The notes: generated by a model not told the origin, from the sequence alone. DNA of 64,000 bases from Mitsuaria sp. WAJ17 (GCF_014174515.1 NZ_JACJUG010000006.1:62001-126000); one strand, 5' to 3'; counted from the stretch's first letter, positions 23,194 through 33,388 are shown. A program made the numbers and translations.

Positions 23194-24324
23194 TCAGGCG
23201 AAGAGGCGCTGGCCCGTCAGGCGCTCATGCTCCTTGAGGGCAAAGCGATCGGTCATGCCGGCGATGTAGTCGGCGCAAGCGCGCGGGTGGTCGGCCTGCT
23301 CGGCGAAGTCTGGCGGGAGGTGCTGGCGGTCCTGCAAATAGGCCGCGAAGAGGTCGCGAAGGACAATTTCCGCGCGCTGGCGGGTGTCGCGGACCTGGGC
23401 ATGGCGGTAGAGATTGGCAAAAAGGAAGCGCTTGAGCTCCGTGCTGGCGTGGCGCATGGCCGGCGTGAATCGGATCAGCGGCGGCGTCTGGCGGACGTCG
23501 TCCACATTGGCCGGCGCATGCTCGGCCAGGGCGGACTCGCTGGCCTCGATGATGTCGTAGACCTGCTGGGACAGCATGCGGCGTATGGTCTCGAACAGCA
23601 GGCGCTTGCCCTGCAGGGCCGGATAGACGGCCAGGGTCTCGCGCAGGTAGTGCTGGACCAGGGGCACCGACTCCAACTGCTCCAGGGTCAGCAGGCCGGA
23701 GCGCACGCCGTCGTCGATGTCATGGGCGTTGTAGGCCACCTCATCCGCCAGATTGCAGAGCTGGGCCTCGAGACTGGGCTGGCCGCCATTCAGAAAACGC
23801 CGGGCGATGCCACCGGGCTCGCGCGCCTCGATCAGCTCGGCATTGCGCCGCGCGCAGTGCTTGAGGATGCCTTCCCGGCTCTCGAATGTCAGGTTGAGCC
23901 CATCGAAGGCCGGATAGCGCTGCTCGAGATGATCCACGACCCGCAGGCTCTGCAGGTTGTGCTCGAAGCCACCATGGGCTTTCATGCAATCGTCGAGGAC
24001 ATCCTGGCCGGCATGGCCGAAGGGCGTGTGGCCCAGGTCGTGGGCCAGGGCGACCGTCTCGATCAGATCTTCGTCCAGGCCCAGGCTGCGGCCGATAGAG
24101 CGCCCCAGTTGGGCGACTTCCAGCGAATGCGTCAGCCGGGTTCGGAACAGGTCACCCTCATGGTTGAGGAAGACCTGGGTCTTGTAGACCAGGCGACGAA
24201 AGGCCGAGCTGTGGACGATGCGGTCGCGATCGCGCTGGAACTCGCTGCGCGTGGGTGCGGCCGGCTCGGGGAAGCGGCGACCACGGGAGGCGTTGGCATG
24301 GCAGGCGTAGGGCTTCAGGGACAT
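23194..24324 (-). CDS. dgt: Deoxyguanosinetriphosphate triphosphohydrolase (HD domain)
   Basis: dGTPase-like HD phosphohydrolase that splits dNTPs to nucleosides and triphosphate. From the ATG at 24324 it has 376 residues, the size of the shorter proteobacterial Dgt type. HD metal ligands are visible: His66 in RTRLTHSLEV and His95-Asp96 in LAHDLGHTPFGHAG. A TTG two codons upstream is an alternative start. It lies 20 bases after aroB; aroK-aroB-dgt is a common betaproteobacterial order, so cotranscription is likely. Confidence 0.94.
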   Translation of the reverse strand: MSLKPYACHANASRGRRFPEPAAPTRSEFQRDRDRIVHSSAFRRLVYKTQVFLNHEGDLFRTRLTHSLEVAQLGRSIGRSLGLDEDLIETVALAHDLGHTPFGHAGQDVLDDCMKAHGGFEHNLQSLRVVDHLEQRYPAFDGLNLTFESREGILKHCARRNAELIEAREPGGIARRFLNGGQPSLEAQLCNLADEVAYNAHDIDDGVRSGLLTLEQLESVPLVQHYLRETLAVYPALQGKRLLFETIRRMLSQQVYDIIEASESALAEHAPANVDDVRQTPPLIRFTPAMRHASTELKRFLFANLYRHAQVRDTRQRAEIVLRDLFAAYLQDRQHLPPDFAEQADHPRACADYIAGMTDRFALKEHERLTGQRLFA

Positions 24325-24344
24325 GCGCAACGGTCTTTCAAGGC

Positions 24345-25490
24345 TCAGGCGCTGTGCTGCCGGATGACGTCGGCGACCAGGGCATCCGGGGCACTGCGCA
24401 TCACCGCCTGCCCCAGGTGTTCGATCAGTACGAATCGGATCTCGCCGCCCTCGGCCTTCTTGTCGATCCGCATCAGGCTCATGAAGCGCTCGACCCCGAT
24501 CGAAGCCGGCGCCTTCACGGGCAGGCCGGCCCTGCCGATGAGGGCCGCCATGCGGGCCAGGAACTCAGGGGGCATGAGGCCCAGGCGCACCGACAGGTCG
24601 CTGGCCATGACCATGCCGCAACCCACGGCCTCGCCGTGCAGCCATTCGCCGTAGCCGAGGCCGGTCTCGATGGCATGGCCGAAGGTATGACCGAAGTTGA
24701 GGATGGCCCGCAGGCCGGATTCGCGCTCGTCCTGGCCGACGACCCAGGCCTTGATCTCGCAGCTGCGCTGCACCGCGTAGGCCAGGGCCGAGGGATCACG
24801 CGCACGGAGCGCATCCATGTTGGCCTCCAGCCAGGCCAGGAAATTGGCGTCGGCGATGGGCCCGTACTTGATCACCTCGGCCAGGCCGGCAGACAGCTCC
24901 CGAGCCGGCAGGGTACGGAGCGTGTCGAGGTCAGCGATGACGCGCTGGGGCTGGTAGAAGGCCCCCAGCATGTTCTTGCCCAGGGCATGGTTGATGGCCG
25001 TCTTGCCGCCCACGGAGGAATCGACCTGGGCCAGCAAGGTGGTAGGGATCTGGACGAAGGGCACGCCGCGCATATAAATCGCCGCCGCGAAGCCGGTCAT
25101 GTCGCCGATCACGCCGCCACCGAGGGCGAAGAGCACCGTCTTGCGATCGGCCGCGGCCTCCAGCAGGGTCGAGGCAATGCGCTCGATGGCATCCCAGCCC
25201 TTGTACTGCTCACCATCGGGCAGCACGACGGACAGGACCTGCGCGTAGCGCTCACGCAGCCTGACGGCCACGGTTTCCAGATACAAGGGTGCGACTGTCT
25301 CATTGCTGACGATCACCGCGCAACGGGCCTGGGGCAGGCCTTCCCAGCTGCTGGTGTCGCTCAGCAGGCCGCGACCAATGTGGATGTCGTAGCTGCGCTC
25401 GTCCAGGGCAATGGGGACCCGGCGGTGGCCGGCAGCGGCAAGTCCGGATGCGGCCGGGGAAGCGGCCGGACTGGGGGGAATGGCGTTCAT
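24345..25490 (-). CDS. aroB: 3-dehydroquinate synthase
   Basis: Second step of the shikimate pathway: cyclises DAHP to 3-dehydroquinate using NAD+ and a divalent metal. From the ATG at 25490 it has 381 residues. The NAD-binding segment [19 protein letters not shown], the segment [19 protein letters not shown], and metal-ligand regions [11 protein letters not shown] and LHGEAV are present. The frame extends upstream to 25565, but that covers sequence past the aroK stop. It follows aroK by 52 bases. Confidence 0.96.
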   Translation of the reverse strand: MNAIPPSPAASPAASGLAAAGHRRVPIALDERSYDIHIGRGLLSDTSSWEGLPQARCAVIVSNETVAPLYLETVAVRLRERYAQVLSVVLPDGEQYKGWDAIERIASTLLEAAADRKTVLFALGGGVIGDMTGFAAAIYMRGVPFVQIPTTLLAQVDSSVGGKTAINHALGKNMLGAFYQPQRVIADLDTLRTLPARELSAGLAEVIKYGPIADANFLAWLEANMDALRARDPSALAYAVQRSCEIKAWVVGQDERESGLRAILNFGHTFGHAIETGLGYGEWLHGEAVGCGMVMASDLSVRLGLMPPEFLARMAALIGRAGLPVKAPASIGVERFMSLMRIDKKAEGGEIRFVLIEHLGQAVMRSAPDALVADVIRQHSA

Positions 25491-25542
25491 ATCGGCCGAG
25501 TGTACGGCCCGCAGAATAGACCGGCCTTCGGCGGTGCCGATC

Positions 25543-26118
25543 TCAGGCTTGCGCCTCGTCCTCACGCCCTGCGCCCACCGTGGCGGCGACTCGCTCCGCG
25601 GAAATCAGGCCCGCCAGCTCCAGCTGCATCAGCACCATGTTGACCAGGGTCGCGACGGAGGGGCGGCCTACTTCGATGGTGTAGTGGGCGGTGGAGCGAT
25701 AGAGGGGGTCGCGCTGCGCATAGAGCTCGCGCAACTTCTGCAGGGGATCCTTCACCTGCAGAAGCGGGCGTTGCGTGTCGTGGCGCAGGCGCCGGAACAG
25801 CTCTTCGGGCGTAGAGCGCAGGTACAGCACGGTGGACTGCTGACGCAGTGCCAGGCGGTTGGGCTCGCGCAGTACCGCACCACCGCCAGTCGCCAGGACC
25901 ATGTCACCCGGTCGCTGCAGCAGGTCGGCAATGACGGCCTGCTCGATATTACGGAACCGGGCCTCGCCCTCGCGATCGAAGAAGCTGCGGATGCTTTCGC
26001 CCAGCTGCTTCTCGATCTCGCCGTCGGAATCGACAAAGCGCATGCCGGCCTGCCGGGAAAGACTACGCCCGACGGTGGACTTGCCACCGCCGGGCATGCC
26101 GACAAGGGAGATGATCAA
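25543..26118 (-). CDS. aroK: Shikimate kinase
   Basis: Phosphorylates shikimate with ATP. Length 191 residues with Walker A GMPGGGKS (7-14), shikimate-binding Asp32 in VDSDGEIE, Arg56 in the RFRNIE segment, GGG at 78-80, and a lid region with the arginine of [10 protein letters not shown]. The ATG overlaps the stop of the upstream Ig lipoprotein gene by four bases, an unusual coupling of a shikimate gene to a surface-protein gene. Confidence 0.95.
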   Translation of the reverse strand: MIISLVGMPGGGKSTVGRSLSRQAGMRFVDSDGEIEKQLGESIRSFFDREGEARFRNIEQAVIADLLQRPGDMVLATGGGAVLREPNRLALRQQSTVLYLRSTPEELFRRLRHDTQRPLLQVKDPLQKLRELYAQRDPLYRSTAHYTIEVGRPSVATLVNMVLMQLELAGLISAERVAATVGAGREDEAQA

Positions 26119-28283
26119 GGAGTGCAGCTGACGTGACCGTCCGGCTTGGCGACTGTCGTCACCGAGATACCATGGGCGCTGACCACCCCCAGCGGCGACT
26201 GCACCTTCACGGTGATGACGCCAGAGTTCACATTGTCGAACTTGTAGTTCACCACCACCACGCTAGGCGCCGTGGTGCTGGGGATCGGTGACCCTGCCGC
26301 CACGGAGGCCGACATGCCGTCCGTTGCAGACACCGACACGATCGATCCTGCTGCCACAGGATTGAAGGCAACGCCATTCGAATCCGAGACATAGAAGGCG
26401 ATGGTCGACTGACCGGGCATCGAATACAGCTGCGTTCCCGACACTGGGTACAGCACCGCGTTGAGCGGCTGGCCGTTGGTGTCGTAGTCGTACAGCCGAG
26501 TGGCGGCTGCCGGGCAGTCCGCAGCGGTAGCAGCCGCAGCGTTCGGATGGTTCTTCGTGCCCCACATCGGATTCGCGGTGGAACGCGACCACACCGTCTG
26601 GACCGCCTGGCGGACATAGGCACGGCCCCAGGCCTGGTCACAGGAGCCAGGACGCGAGGGATAGATCTCAAGCTGACGGCCGGTGACAGGGTCCTTGATC
26701 ATCTTCAGAACGCTGTCGTTGCCTTCCTTGCATTCCTTGTTGCCGCCCAGGGACAGCGACAGGAACTGGTCCTTTTCGACATCGAACTTGCCGTTGTAGA
26801 GGCGGTCCAGGAAGATGTCACCCAGGTCCTGGAAGTCTTCGTCCTGCGTGGCGCCGTTCTCGCCGGCCTTGTCGTAGATGTTGTTGCCGTTGCGGTCGAT
26901 GAAGGATTCCTCACCCAGAGCGTAGGCCACCATCGTCACGCGACCGTCAACGGGACGCTGACCATTCGAAGCGGTCGCGGCCGTGGCCTTGGCAATCCCT
27001 CCTGCCAGCGCGGTGAACTTCAGGGCCTCGATCTGGCCGGCCTCCGTCACGAAGTTGATCGCCGTGCCGTCCGGAACCGGGTTGCCCAGGCGATCCGACG
27101 CGATGACGATGTAGTTATTGGGCGTGCCGTCAAAGTCATAGCCCTCGATATTGAAGGCCACAGGCGCCACGGAGAAGCGCAGCTGCGAAGGCAGACCCAC
27201 AGCAATGGACAGGCTGCTGGACACCGTCGCAATGGCGCTGTCCTTCAGCGTGGCCTTGACCCGAACGGGGGTCGGCACCGTGCCCGAATTGATGCGGACG
27301 GTAACTTCACCCTTGGAATCGGTCTTCTTGGTCACGGGGGCGCTGCCGCCCTCGATCAGCAGGCCGCCAGCCAGCGTGGTCGGCTCCAGCACCACCAGCT
27401 GCTCGGGCACGCCCTGGCCGCTGGCATCCTTCACCTGGAATTTGACGTCGGAGTTCTCGACATAGCCGGAACCGCGCAGGTAGATGCTCTGCGGCGACGA
27501 GGAGATGAAGGAGATGCTGGCGACCGCCGGCGAGCTCAGGCTGAACTTGAGCGAGGCCAGTTGCGTCGTACCGACCACCGCGATCTGCAGGTTATCTTCC
27601 TTCTGATAGGCGCCGCAGCCGTTGTCACGGTAGGTGAAGCTGGCCGAGCCGGTCGTGGTGGTCACGTCCGCCGGCACCAGCGTCGCACGGCCGCTGGTCA
27701 CGCACTGGGAGGCAATGGTGACCTTCACAGGCGTCGCGGAACTCGTGCCCGCCAGCGTGACGTTGATGGAAGTCTGCGCGTAAGCACCCAGGGCAGTGAT
27801 GTCAGACGTGACCGAGGCAATGGTGACCGTCGTCGCGGTCAGCTTGAAGCCGGCCGAGGCGCTGTAGGTCGCGTTGCTGTAGGTGACCGAGGCCGTCACA
27901 GTGTCGGCGCCGGTGCTGGTGCTGTCCTTGGGGGACAGGGTGACCGAGGCCGTGCCGGTGGCATCCGTCAAAGCGGTCGCCGCGCTGAACACGCCCAGGC
28001 CACCCGTCGTGGTGAAGGTGACCACCTGACCTGCTATCGCATTGCCGGTCGCGTCCTTGAACACAGCGGTCACCGTGGCCGGCGAAGCCAGCGCCACGGT
28101 ATCGGACGACAGGCTCAAGCTGATCTTGGGCGCCGGTGTCGTCGTGCCGCCATTGCCACCACCGCCGAGCACGGGCGATCCCGCGCTGCCTCCCCCGCCG
28201 CAAGCCACCAGGCTCATCACCATGGCGAGGCCCATCAGGCCATGCAACCACCGCGAGCCAAGTCCTCGGAACAACTTCAACAT
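26115..28283 (-). CDS. Ig-repeat (Big_1/invasin-like) lipoprotein between pilQ and aroK
   Basis: A 722-residue predicted lipoprotein with lipobox SLVAC (Cys28) followed by a glycine-rich spacer. Several bacterial Ig-like repeats are visible: SLSSDTVALASPATVTAVFK near residue 60, further units around 150-260 and 290-360, and a late unit near 600-700. Near residues 459-503 an acidic segment (IDRNGNNIYDKAGENG, then DEDFQDLGDIFLD) resembles Ca2+-binding loops. Such proteins are normally surface-exposed adhesins. It sits 46 bases after pilQ and overlaps aroK by four bases, so it is probably part of the pilus/shikimate transcript. Function not known. Confidence 0.82.
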   Translation of the reverse strand: MLKLFRGLGSRWLHGLMGLAMVMSLVACGGGGSAGSPVLGGGGNGGTTTPAPKISLSLSSDTVALASPATVTAVFKDATGNAIAGQVVTFTTTGGLGVFSAATALTDATGTASVTLSPKDSTSTGADTVTASVTYSNATYSASAGFKLTATTVTIASVTSDITALGAYAQTSINVTLAGTSSATPVKVTIASQCVTSGRATLVPADVTTTTGSASFTYRDNGCGAYQKEDNLQIAVVGTTQLASLKFSLSSPAVASISFISSSPQSIYLRGSGYVENSDVKFQVKDASGQGVPEQLVVLEPTTLAGGLLIEGGSAPVTKKTDSKGEVTVRINSGTVPTPVRVKATLKDSAIATVSSSLSIAVGLPSQLRFSVAPVAFNIEGYDFDGTPNNYIVIASDRLGNPVPDGTAINFVTEAGQIEALKFTALAGGIAKATAATASNGQRPVDGRVTMVAYALGEESFIDRNGNNIYDKAGENGATQDEDFQDLGDIFLDRLYNGKFDVEKDQFLSLSLGGNKECKEGNDSVLKMIKDPVTGRQLEIYPSRPGSCDQAWGRAYVRQAVQTVWSRSTANPMWGTKNHPNAAAATAADCPAAATRLYDYDTNGQPLNAVLYPVSGTQLYSMPGQSTIAFYVSDSNGVAFNPVAAGSIVSVSATDGMSASVAAGSPIPSTTAPSVVVVNYKFDNVNSGVITVKVQSPLGVVSAHGISVTTVAKPDGHVSCTP

Positions 28284-28329
28284 TTCACTCTCCTAGGGTG
28301 CCGCGAGCTGTCCGCGACACCAGTAGCAC

Positions 28330-30486
28330 TTATTTTCCGCTCACCCGATCCGTCACCACCTTGGGGGTGATGAAGATCAGCAATTCCGTCTTGCTCGAGG
28401 TCTTGGCCCTGTTCTTGAACAGATTGCCAACCACCGGCACGTCACCCAGGAACGGCACCTTCTTCACGTCCTCATGCTCTTCCTGGGTAAAGATGCCCCC
28501 CAGCACGACAGTGCCGCCATTCTCAACCAGCACCTGAGTCTTCACATGCTTGTTGTTGATGGCATAGCCCTGGGGCGTGAGGACGCCACGGCTGTCCTTG
28601 TTCACATCGACGTCCAGGATGACATTGCCCTCGGGCGTGATCTGCGGCACCACCTCAAGCTTCAGCACCGCCTTCTTGAAGGTCACGGCCGTTGCGCCGG
28701 CTGAGGTCGCCTGCTGGTAAGGAATTTCCTCACCCTGCTCGATCAGGGCCTTGGCCTGGTCCGCCGTCACCACGCGCGGGCTGGACACGATCTTGCCGCG
28801 GCCATCCGCCTCCAGGGCCGACAGCTCCAGGTTCAGGAAGCGATTGGCCGTGGCGTTGAACAGCGTCAGCGCGAAGGTCTGCGGAGCGCCGCCCAGCACG
28901 CTCGGGGCCGGCAGGCTGATCAGCTGGGTGTCGTTGTAGGTGCGCGTCGCGCCGGGCTGCAGGGTCTGGCCGCCCACAGCATTGTAGTTGCCGCCAATGG
29001 CCACATAGTTGTTGCCACCCATGTTGTAACCGGGAATGCCGCCTTGCGAGGCGCGCACATCATTGACGCCCAGCTTCACGCCCAGCGAACGGCCGAAGCT
29101 GTCATCAGCCTCGACGATGCGTGCCTCGATCAGCACCTGACGAACGGGGATGTCGATCTTGGCGATCAGCGCCTGAACTTCTTCCAGCTTGGTGGAAGTG
29201 TCATTGACGAACAGCTGGTTGGTGCGGGACTCGGAGATCACGCTGCCCCGCGACGAAAGAATGCGCGAGTTGGCGCCCCCGCCGCTGGTGCCGGTCAGGC
29301 CCTTCAGGATGTCCTCAGCCTTGACGTAGTTCAGCTGGAAGGACTGGGTCCGCAGCGGCTCCAGTTGTGCCAGCTGTGCCTTGGCCTCAAGGTCCGCCTT
29401 CTCCTTGTTGGCCAGCTCCTCCTTGGGCGCAATCCACAGCACATTGCCGGACTTGCGCAGCCCCAGGCCACGGGCCTGCATGATGATGTCCAGGGCCTGA
29501 TCCCAGGGCACGTCCTTCAGGCGCAGGGTCACGTTGCCGGTCACGGTGTCGCTGGTCACCACGTTGAAGTTGGTGAAGTCTGCGATGACCTGCAGCAGCG
29601 CACGAACTTCGATGCTCTGGAAGTTCAGGGACAGCTTGTCACCCGCGAAACCGGGGCCTTGCACCAGCTTGTTGGGGTCCACCTTCTGCGGACGCACTTC
29701 CAGTACGAACTGGTTGTCACTCTGGTAGGCACTGTGCTCCCAGGCGCCCTTGGGCTCGACGACCACGCGGACCTTGTCGCCCATCTGGCTGGCACTCACG
29801 TACTGCACAGGGCTGCCGAAATCGGCCACATCCAGGCGGCGGCGCAGCTCAGGCGGCAGGCTGGTCTTGGGGAACTCCAGTACCAGGTTCTGGCCCTGCT
29901 GCTGGATGTCCACCCCCACCTGGTTGCTCGGCAGGCTGATGACCACGCGGCCGGCACCGTCCACCCCGCGGCGGAAATCGATGTCGCGCAGGGTCTGGCT
30001 AGCAGCATTGAGGCTGGGAGCGAAATGCATGGGCTCGGCAGGCTTCGCCGACGGGGCCGCAGCCGTGGTCTGCGCGCCCGGGTTCTCCAGGATCACCAGC
30101 AGGGCCTTGTCCTCAAGCTGCGCTCGGTAGCTGGAAGCCTGGCGCAGGTTCAGCACCACGCGTGTGCGCTCGCCTGCCTGGGCGACGCTGGCAGAGCGCA
30201 GATTGCCTGCGTTGATCTCTACGGTGTTGCGTCCCATGCCATTGGCAATGCCCGGCAGGTCCAGCGCGATGCGGGGAGGCGCCTGCACGACGAAGCCGGC
30301 AGGGATGTCCTTCAAGCTCTCATTGAGCTCGATTCGAACGACCTCAACGCCCGATTGCTGCAAAGTGCTGATGGACTTGATTGCGTTTTGCGCCCAAGCC
30401 TGAAGCGGCAGCAAGGCCACCGCTACTACGCCAACCGCCCACCGACGCCATTGAGTCATACCGCTCATCTCCGACAAATTCTTCAT
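28330..30486 (-). CDS. pilQ: PilQ type IV pilus secretin
   Basis: Outer-membrane secretin channel for the type IV pilus. From the ATG at 30486 it has 718 residues: signal peptide to about residue 33, two AMIN domains (about 40-270), an STN/N0 domain beginning near LNFQSIEVRALLQVIADFT, an N1 domain, then the secretin core with VPFLGDVPVVGNLFKNR and the C-terminal LLIFITPKVV strand. The start overlaps the pilP stop by four bases. Last of pilMNOPQ. Confidence 0.96.
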   Translation of the reverse strand: MKNLSEMSGMTQWRRWAVGVVAVALLPLQAWAQNAIKSISTLQQSGVEVVRIELNESLKDIPAGFVVQAPPRIALDLPGIANGMGRNTVEINAGNLRSASVAQAGERTRVVLNLRQASSYRAQLEDKALLVILENPGAQTTAAAPSAKPAEPMHFAPSLNAASQTLRDIDFRRGVDGAGRVVISLPSNQVGVDIQQQGQNLVLEFPKTSLPPELRRRLDVADFGSPVQYVSASQMGDKVRVVVEPKGAWEHSAYQSDNQFVLEVRPQKVDPNKLVQGPGFAGDKLSLNFQSIEVRALLQVIADFTNFNVVTSDTVTGNVTLRLKDVPWDQALDIIMQARGLGLRKSGNVLWIAPKEELANKEKADLEAKAQLAQLEPLRTQSFQLNYVKAEDILKGLTGTSGGGANSRILSSRGSVISESRTNQLFVNDTSTKLEEVQALIAKIDIPVRQVLIEARIVEADDSFGRSLGVKLGVNDVRASQGGIPGYNMGGNNYVAIGGNYNAVGGQTLQPGATRTYNDTQLISLPAPSVLGGAPQTFALTLFNATANRFLNLELSALEADGRGKIVSSPRVVTADQAKALIEQGEEIPYQQATSAGATAVTFKKAVLKLEVVPQITPEGNVILDVDVNKDSRGVLTPQGYAINNKHVKTQVLVENGGTVVLGGIFTQEEHEDVKKVPFLGDVPVVGNLFKNRAKTSSKTELLIFITPKVVTDRVSGK

Positions 30487-31013
30487 CGTCCCTTCTCCTG
30501 CAACTGGAGGGTGCTTGTGCGTTCTATCCATTCGCCCGCAGCGTCCTGGACGACTTCCCGCAGGGTGATCTCGGTTTCGGAAATCTGGGTGATCCGCCCG
30601 AAATTGAGCCCCAGATGGTCACCCTGCTTGACCTGATACAGAAGCGCGTCCACTTTCAGCAGCGCAAATGGACGCCCCTGACGCACCAGACTGCCCACCA
30701 TGGCCATCGAATCAAGGGGGAAGGATTCCAGCGGCTCTTTGCGCCGGTTCATTTCCGCCGTGAGCAGCGAGTTGGGCTGCGCCGCCTCCTGCTTGACGGC
30801 CACACGCAGCTTCTGGGAGCTGAACGGGTCCACGCTCAGCGCCGCATCGTAGGGTTCAGGCGAAAACTTCTTCGGCGGCGCCAAGGGCTGAACGGTGGCA
30901 CGTATTTCGCGTCGTTGCTGGGCCGTCCAGTCCTGCAGTTCGGACAGGTCGCTGCCGCAGCCACTGAGGCTCAAGGCCGCGAGGCTCAGGGTGATGACTG
31001 TCAGGCGCTTCAT
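30483..31013 (-). CDS. pilP: PilP pilus assembly lipoprotein
   Basis: Inner-membrane lipoprotein that links the PilMNO platform to the PilQ secretin. Length 176 residues, lipobox LSGC (Cys19), a flexible linker, then the PilP beta-domain with VDPFSSQKL and GSLVRQGRPFALLKVDALLYQV. Overlaps pilO and pilQ by four bases at each end. Confidence 0.94.
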   Translation of the reverse strand: MKRLTVITLSLAALSLSGCGSDLSELQDWTAQQRREIRATVQPLAPPKKFSPEPYDAALSVDPFSSQKLRVAVKQEAAQPNSLLTAEMNRRKEPLESFPLDSMAMVGSLVRQGRPFALLKVDALLYQVKQGDHLGLNFGRITQISETEITLREVVQDAAGEWIERTSTLQLQEKGR

Positions 31014-31708
31014 TTCTTGGCTCCCGAACCGGCACCCGTCTTGCTCTTGCGCTGCTCAGCGACTTCGCCCGCGTCCAGGTATCGGTAAGTACGCGCCAGG
31101 GCTTCCATCGTGAGGGCGCCCGAGAGGCCGGGCTCTCGCGACTGGATGGCTGTCAGGTTGAGGTTGCTGAGCGTGACGATGCGTGACAGGTTGGCAATGT
31201 CTGCGGCGAAGGAGCCGATGTCGTGATATCGGCCCGACACCTTCAGCGAAATGGGCTTTTCGGCATAAAAGTCCCGCACCACTTCCGCACCGGGGCGGAA
31301 GAGCTCGAACTGCAGGCCCCGGCCCACGCCGGCATTGTTGATGTCCGAGAGCAAGGCGTCCATCTCGGCCTTGCCTGGCAACTGCTTTTCCAGCTGAGTC
31401 ACGTATTCCTCGACCTGGCTCTTCTGCTTGCGCAGCTCGGGCAGGTTCACGGCCTGGATCAGTTTGTTCCGGAAATCCTGGCGCAGCCCCGGCTCCTTGG
31501 CGGCCTCAGCGTCCAGACCTGCTTGCGCGTCAGCCAGAACCAGGAACCAGCCGGCCGTCACGGCCAAGGCGGCCGCAATGATGAAGGCCAACAGGCGCGG
31601 CGCCAAGGGCCACTGGCCCGGCTCCTGCGGGTTGAGTCCCCTGAACTGATCCTGGACCTCTTGGAACCAGACGTTCAGATCGAATTTGGCAGATGAGTTC
31701 TTGGCCAT
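31010..31708 (-). CDS. pilO: PilO pilus assembly protein
   Basis: Bitopic inner-membrane alignment-complex protein that pairs with PilN. From the ATG at 31708 it has 232 residues: short cytoplasmic N-terminus, one membrane segment near 40-62 (LLAFIIAAALAVTAGWFLVL), a coiled coil (about 70-120), and a ferredoxin-like periplasmic domain. The upstream part of the open frame overlaps pilN in another frame and is rejected. Stop overlaps pilP by four bases. Confidence 0.93.
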   Translation of the reverse strand: MAKNSSAKFDLNVWFQEVQDQFRGLNPQEPGQWPLAPRLLAFIIAAALAVTAGWFLVLADAQAGLDAEAAKEPGLRQDFRNKLIQAVNLPELRKQKSQVEEYVTQLEKQLPGKAEMDALLSDINNAGVGRGLQFELFRPGAEVVRDFYAEKPISLKVSGRYHDIGSFAADIANLSRIVTLSNLNLTAIQSREPGLSGALTMEALARTYRYLDAGEVAEQRKSKTGAGSGAKK

Positions 31709-31712
31709 GTCG

Positions 31713-32312
31713 TCAGGGCTTCTTGGGAGGCTGCCCCTTGGCCGGCGTTTCCGCCACCGGAGCCTTGATGGAGACCCGCATCGTGAATTCGAACAGGCGC
31801 TTCTGATCCTTGGAGTTGACGACACCGGCCTGCCGGATTTCCACGAGATCCGGGTTGAAGAGCCACTCGGAAGACCGCGAGGTATTGCGGATGAACTCCG
31901 AGACACGGTCCTGGGTCTGCGCCAGACCGTTGACCGTCACGACCTTGTCAAGCTGGCGGATGCTGGTCAGGAAGATGCCTTCGGGCACCTGCCGCACCAG
32001 CTCGTTGAGCAGATGTACTGGCATGTTGCGATCGGTCTGCAGATCCTCGACAGCCTTCTGGCGGGACTTCAAACCCTCGATCTCGGCCTTGAGGGTGGCA
32101 ATGTCCTTGATCTGATCATCCAGCAGCTTGTTCTCGCGCTTCAAGTACTCATTGCGAGCGATCTGCTGGTCGGTCATCTGCTGCAGCAGCAGCATGCCGG
32201 CACCAACAATCAAGGCACCGAAGGCCACCGACAGTCCCAGCCAGACGAAGAAGGCTGTCTTGCGACGCTTGCGCTTCTCCGCGCGATGCGGAAGGAGGTT
32301 GATCAAAATCAC
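31713..32312 (-). CDS. pilN: PilN pilus assembly protein
   Basis: Inner-membrane alignment-complex protein of 199 residues. The N-terminus MILINLLPHRAEKRKRRK is the conserved PilM-binding peptide (INLLPHR). A membrane segment (about 22-46) and a coiled-coil/ferredoxin-like periplasmic domain follow. The start overlaps the pilM stop by four bases. Confidence 0.95.
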   Translation of the reverse strand: MILINLLPHRAEKRKRRKTAFFVWLGLSVAFGALIVGAGMLLLQQMTDQQIARNEYLKRENKLLDDQIKDIATLKAEIEGLKSRQKAVEDLQTDRNMPVHLLNELVRQVPEGIFLTSIRQLDKVVTVNGLAQTQDRVSEFIRNTSRSSEWLFNPDLVEIRQAGVVNSKDQKRLFEFTMRVSIKAPVAETPAKGQPPKKP

Positions 32313-33388
32313 TGGAAGAACCTCCGCATCGCAAGCCCGCAGGCGGTCAGGTAAGCCGGAGCCTCACGGCGAAGCTTGGACTCGCGCACGGCCGAACCCA
32401 GCTCCATGCTTTCGAAGGGATTGACCACCATGCAAGCAAAGCCGGTCAGCTCAGTGACGCGATCCTTGAGCCCGGGCAGCGTGGCCGTCCCGCCAGCCAG
32501 CATCACGTAGTGCACCTTGTGGTGCGGGGTGCTGGTGAAGAAGTACTGCAGCGCGCGGCCAATCTCCTGGGACAGGCTATCGACGAAGGGTTGCAGCACC
32601 ACCGTCTCGAAATCCTCGGGCAGCTCATTGGCCAGCTTCTTCTGCTCGGCCTCCTCGAAGGAGAAGCCGTACTGGCGCGAGATGAGCTGCGTCAGTTGCG
32701 AGCCGCCAAAGGCCTGGTCACGGTCATAGAGCATCTCGTCGTCGCGCAGCACCTTCAGACTGGTGGTGTCCGCACCGATCTCGAAGAGCGCCACCAGAGC
32801 ATCCTTGCCCTCCCCCGGCAATGCGGCGACCAGGCGGCCCATGGCCAAGCGCGAGGCGTGAGACTCGATGTCCAGCACTACGGGACGCAGGCCCGCAGCT
32901 TCCGCCAGGCCCTGACGGTCCTGGACTTTGTCCTTGCGTGAGGCGGCGATCAGCACTTCGACATCACCAACGGAAGTAGGGCTGGGGCCCAGCACGCAGA
33001 AGTCCAGACTGACTTCGTCCAGGGAGAACGGGATGTACTGGTTGGCCTCGGCTTCAACCTGGATTTCCAGCTCCTCTTCCCGAAGCCCCGCCGGCAGCAT
33101 GATCTTCTTGGTGATCACCGCCGACTGCGGCATGGCCAGCACGGCGTCACGGGTCTTGGTGCCGCTGCGGGCCACCACCCGACGCACGGCGTCGGCGACT
33201 TCGTCGAACTTCTCGACCTGGCCGTCAGCGATCCAGCCTTTCTCGAACGACTCCATCGCGAAGCGCTCGAGCACCATCTCGCCATTTTTGTTCTGACTGA
33301 GCTCGACCAGCTTGACGCTGGATGAGCTGATGTCCAAGCCAATCACGGGCGGATGCTTGCGACCCAGCAGTACGTCAAGAATTCCCAT
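32309..33388 (-). CDS. pilM: PilM actin-like pilus assembly ATPase
   Basis: Cytoplasmic actin/FtsA-like protein that binds the PilN N-terminal peptide and anchors the type IV pilus platform. Length 359 residues, with the actin-fold phosphate loop GLDISSSSVKLVEL (17-30), the segment LFEIGADTTSLKVL near 205-218, and the adenosine motif MLAGGTATLPGLKDRVTE near 297. First gene of pilMNOPQ, divergent from mrcA, as is common in proteobacteria. Confidence 0.96.
   Translation of the reverse strand: MGILDVLLGRKHPPVIGLDISSSSVKLVELSQNKNGEMVLERFAMESFEKGWIADGQVEKFDEVADAVRRVVARSGTKTRDAVLAMPQSAVITKKIMLPAGLREEELEIQVEAEANQYIPFSLDEVSLDFCVLGPSPTSVGDVEVLIAASRKDKVQDRQGLAEAAGLRPVVLDIESHASRLAMGRLVAALPGEGKDALVALFEIGADTTSLKVLRDDEMLYDRDQAFGGSQLTQLISRQYGFSFEEAEQKKLANELPEDFETVVLQPFVDSLSQEIGRALQYFFTSTPHHKVHYVMLAGGTATLPGLKDRVTELTGFACMVVNPFESMELGSAVRESKLRREAPAYLTACGLAMRRFFQ

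Noticed and set aside
23158..25643. Plus-strand frames opposite dgt and aroB
   Set aside because: Alanine/glycine/histidine-rich antisense translations with no domain; dgt and aroB are clearly coded on the minus strand.
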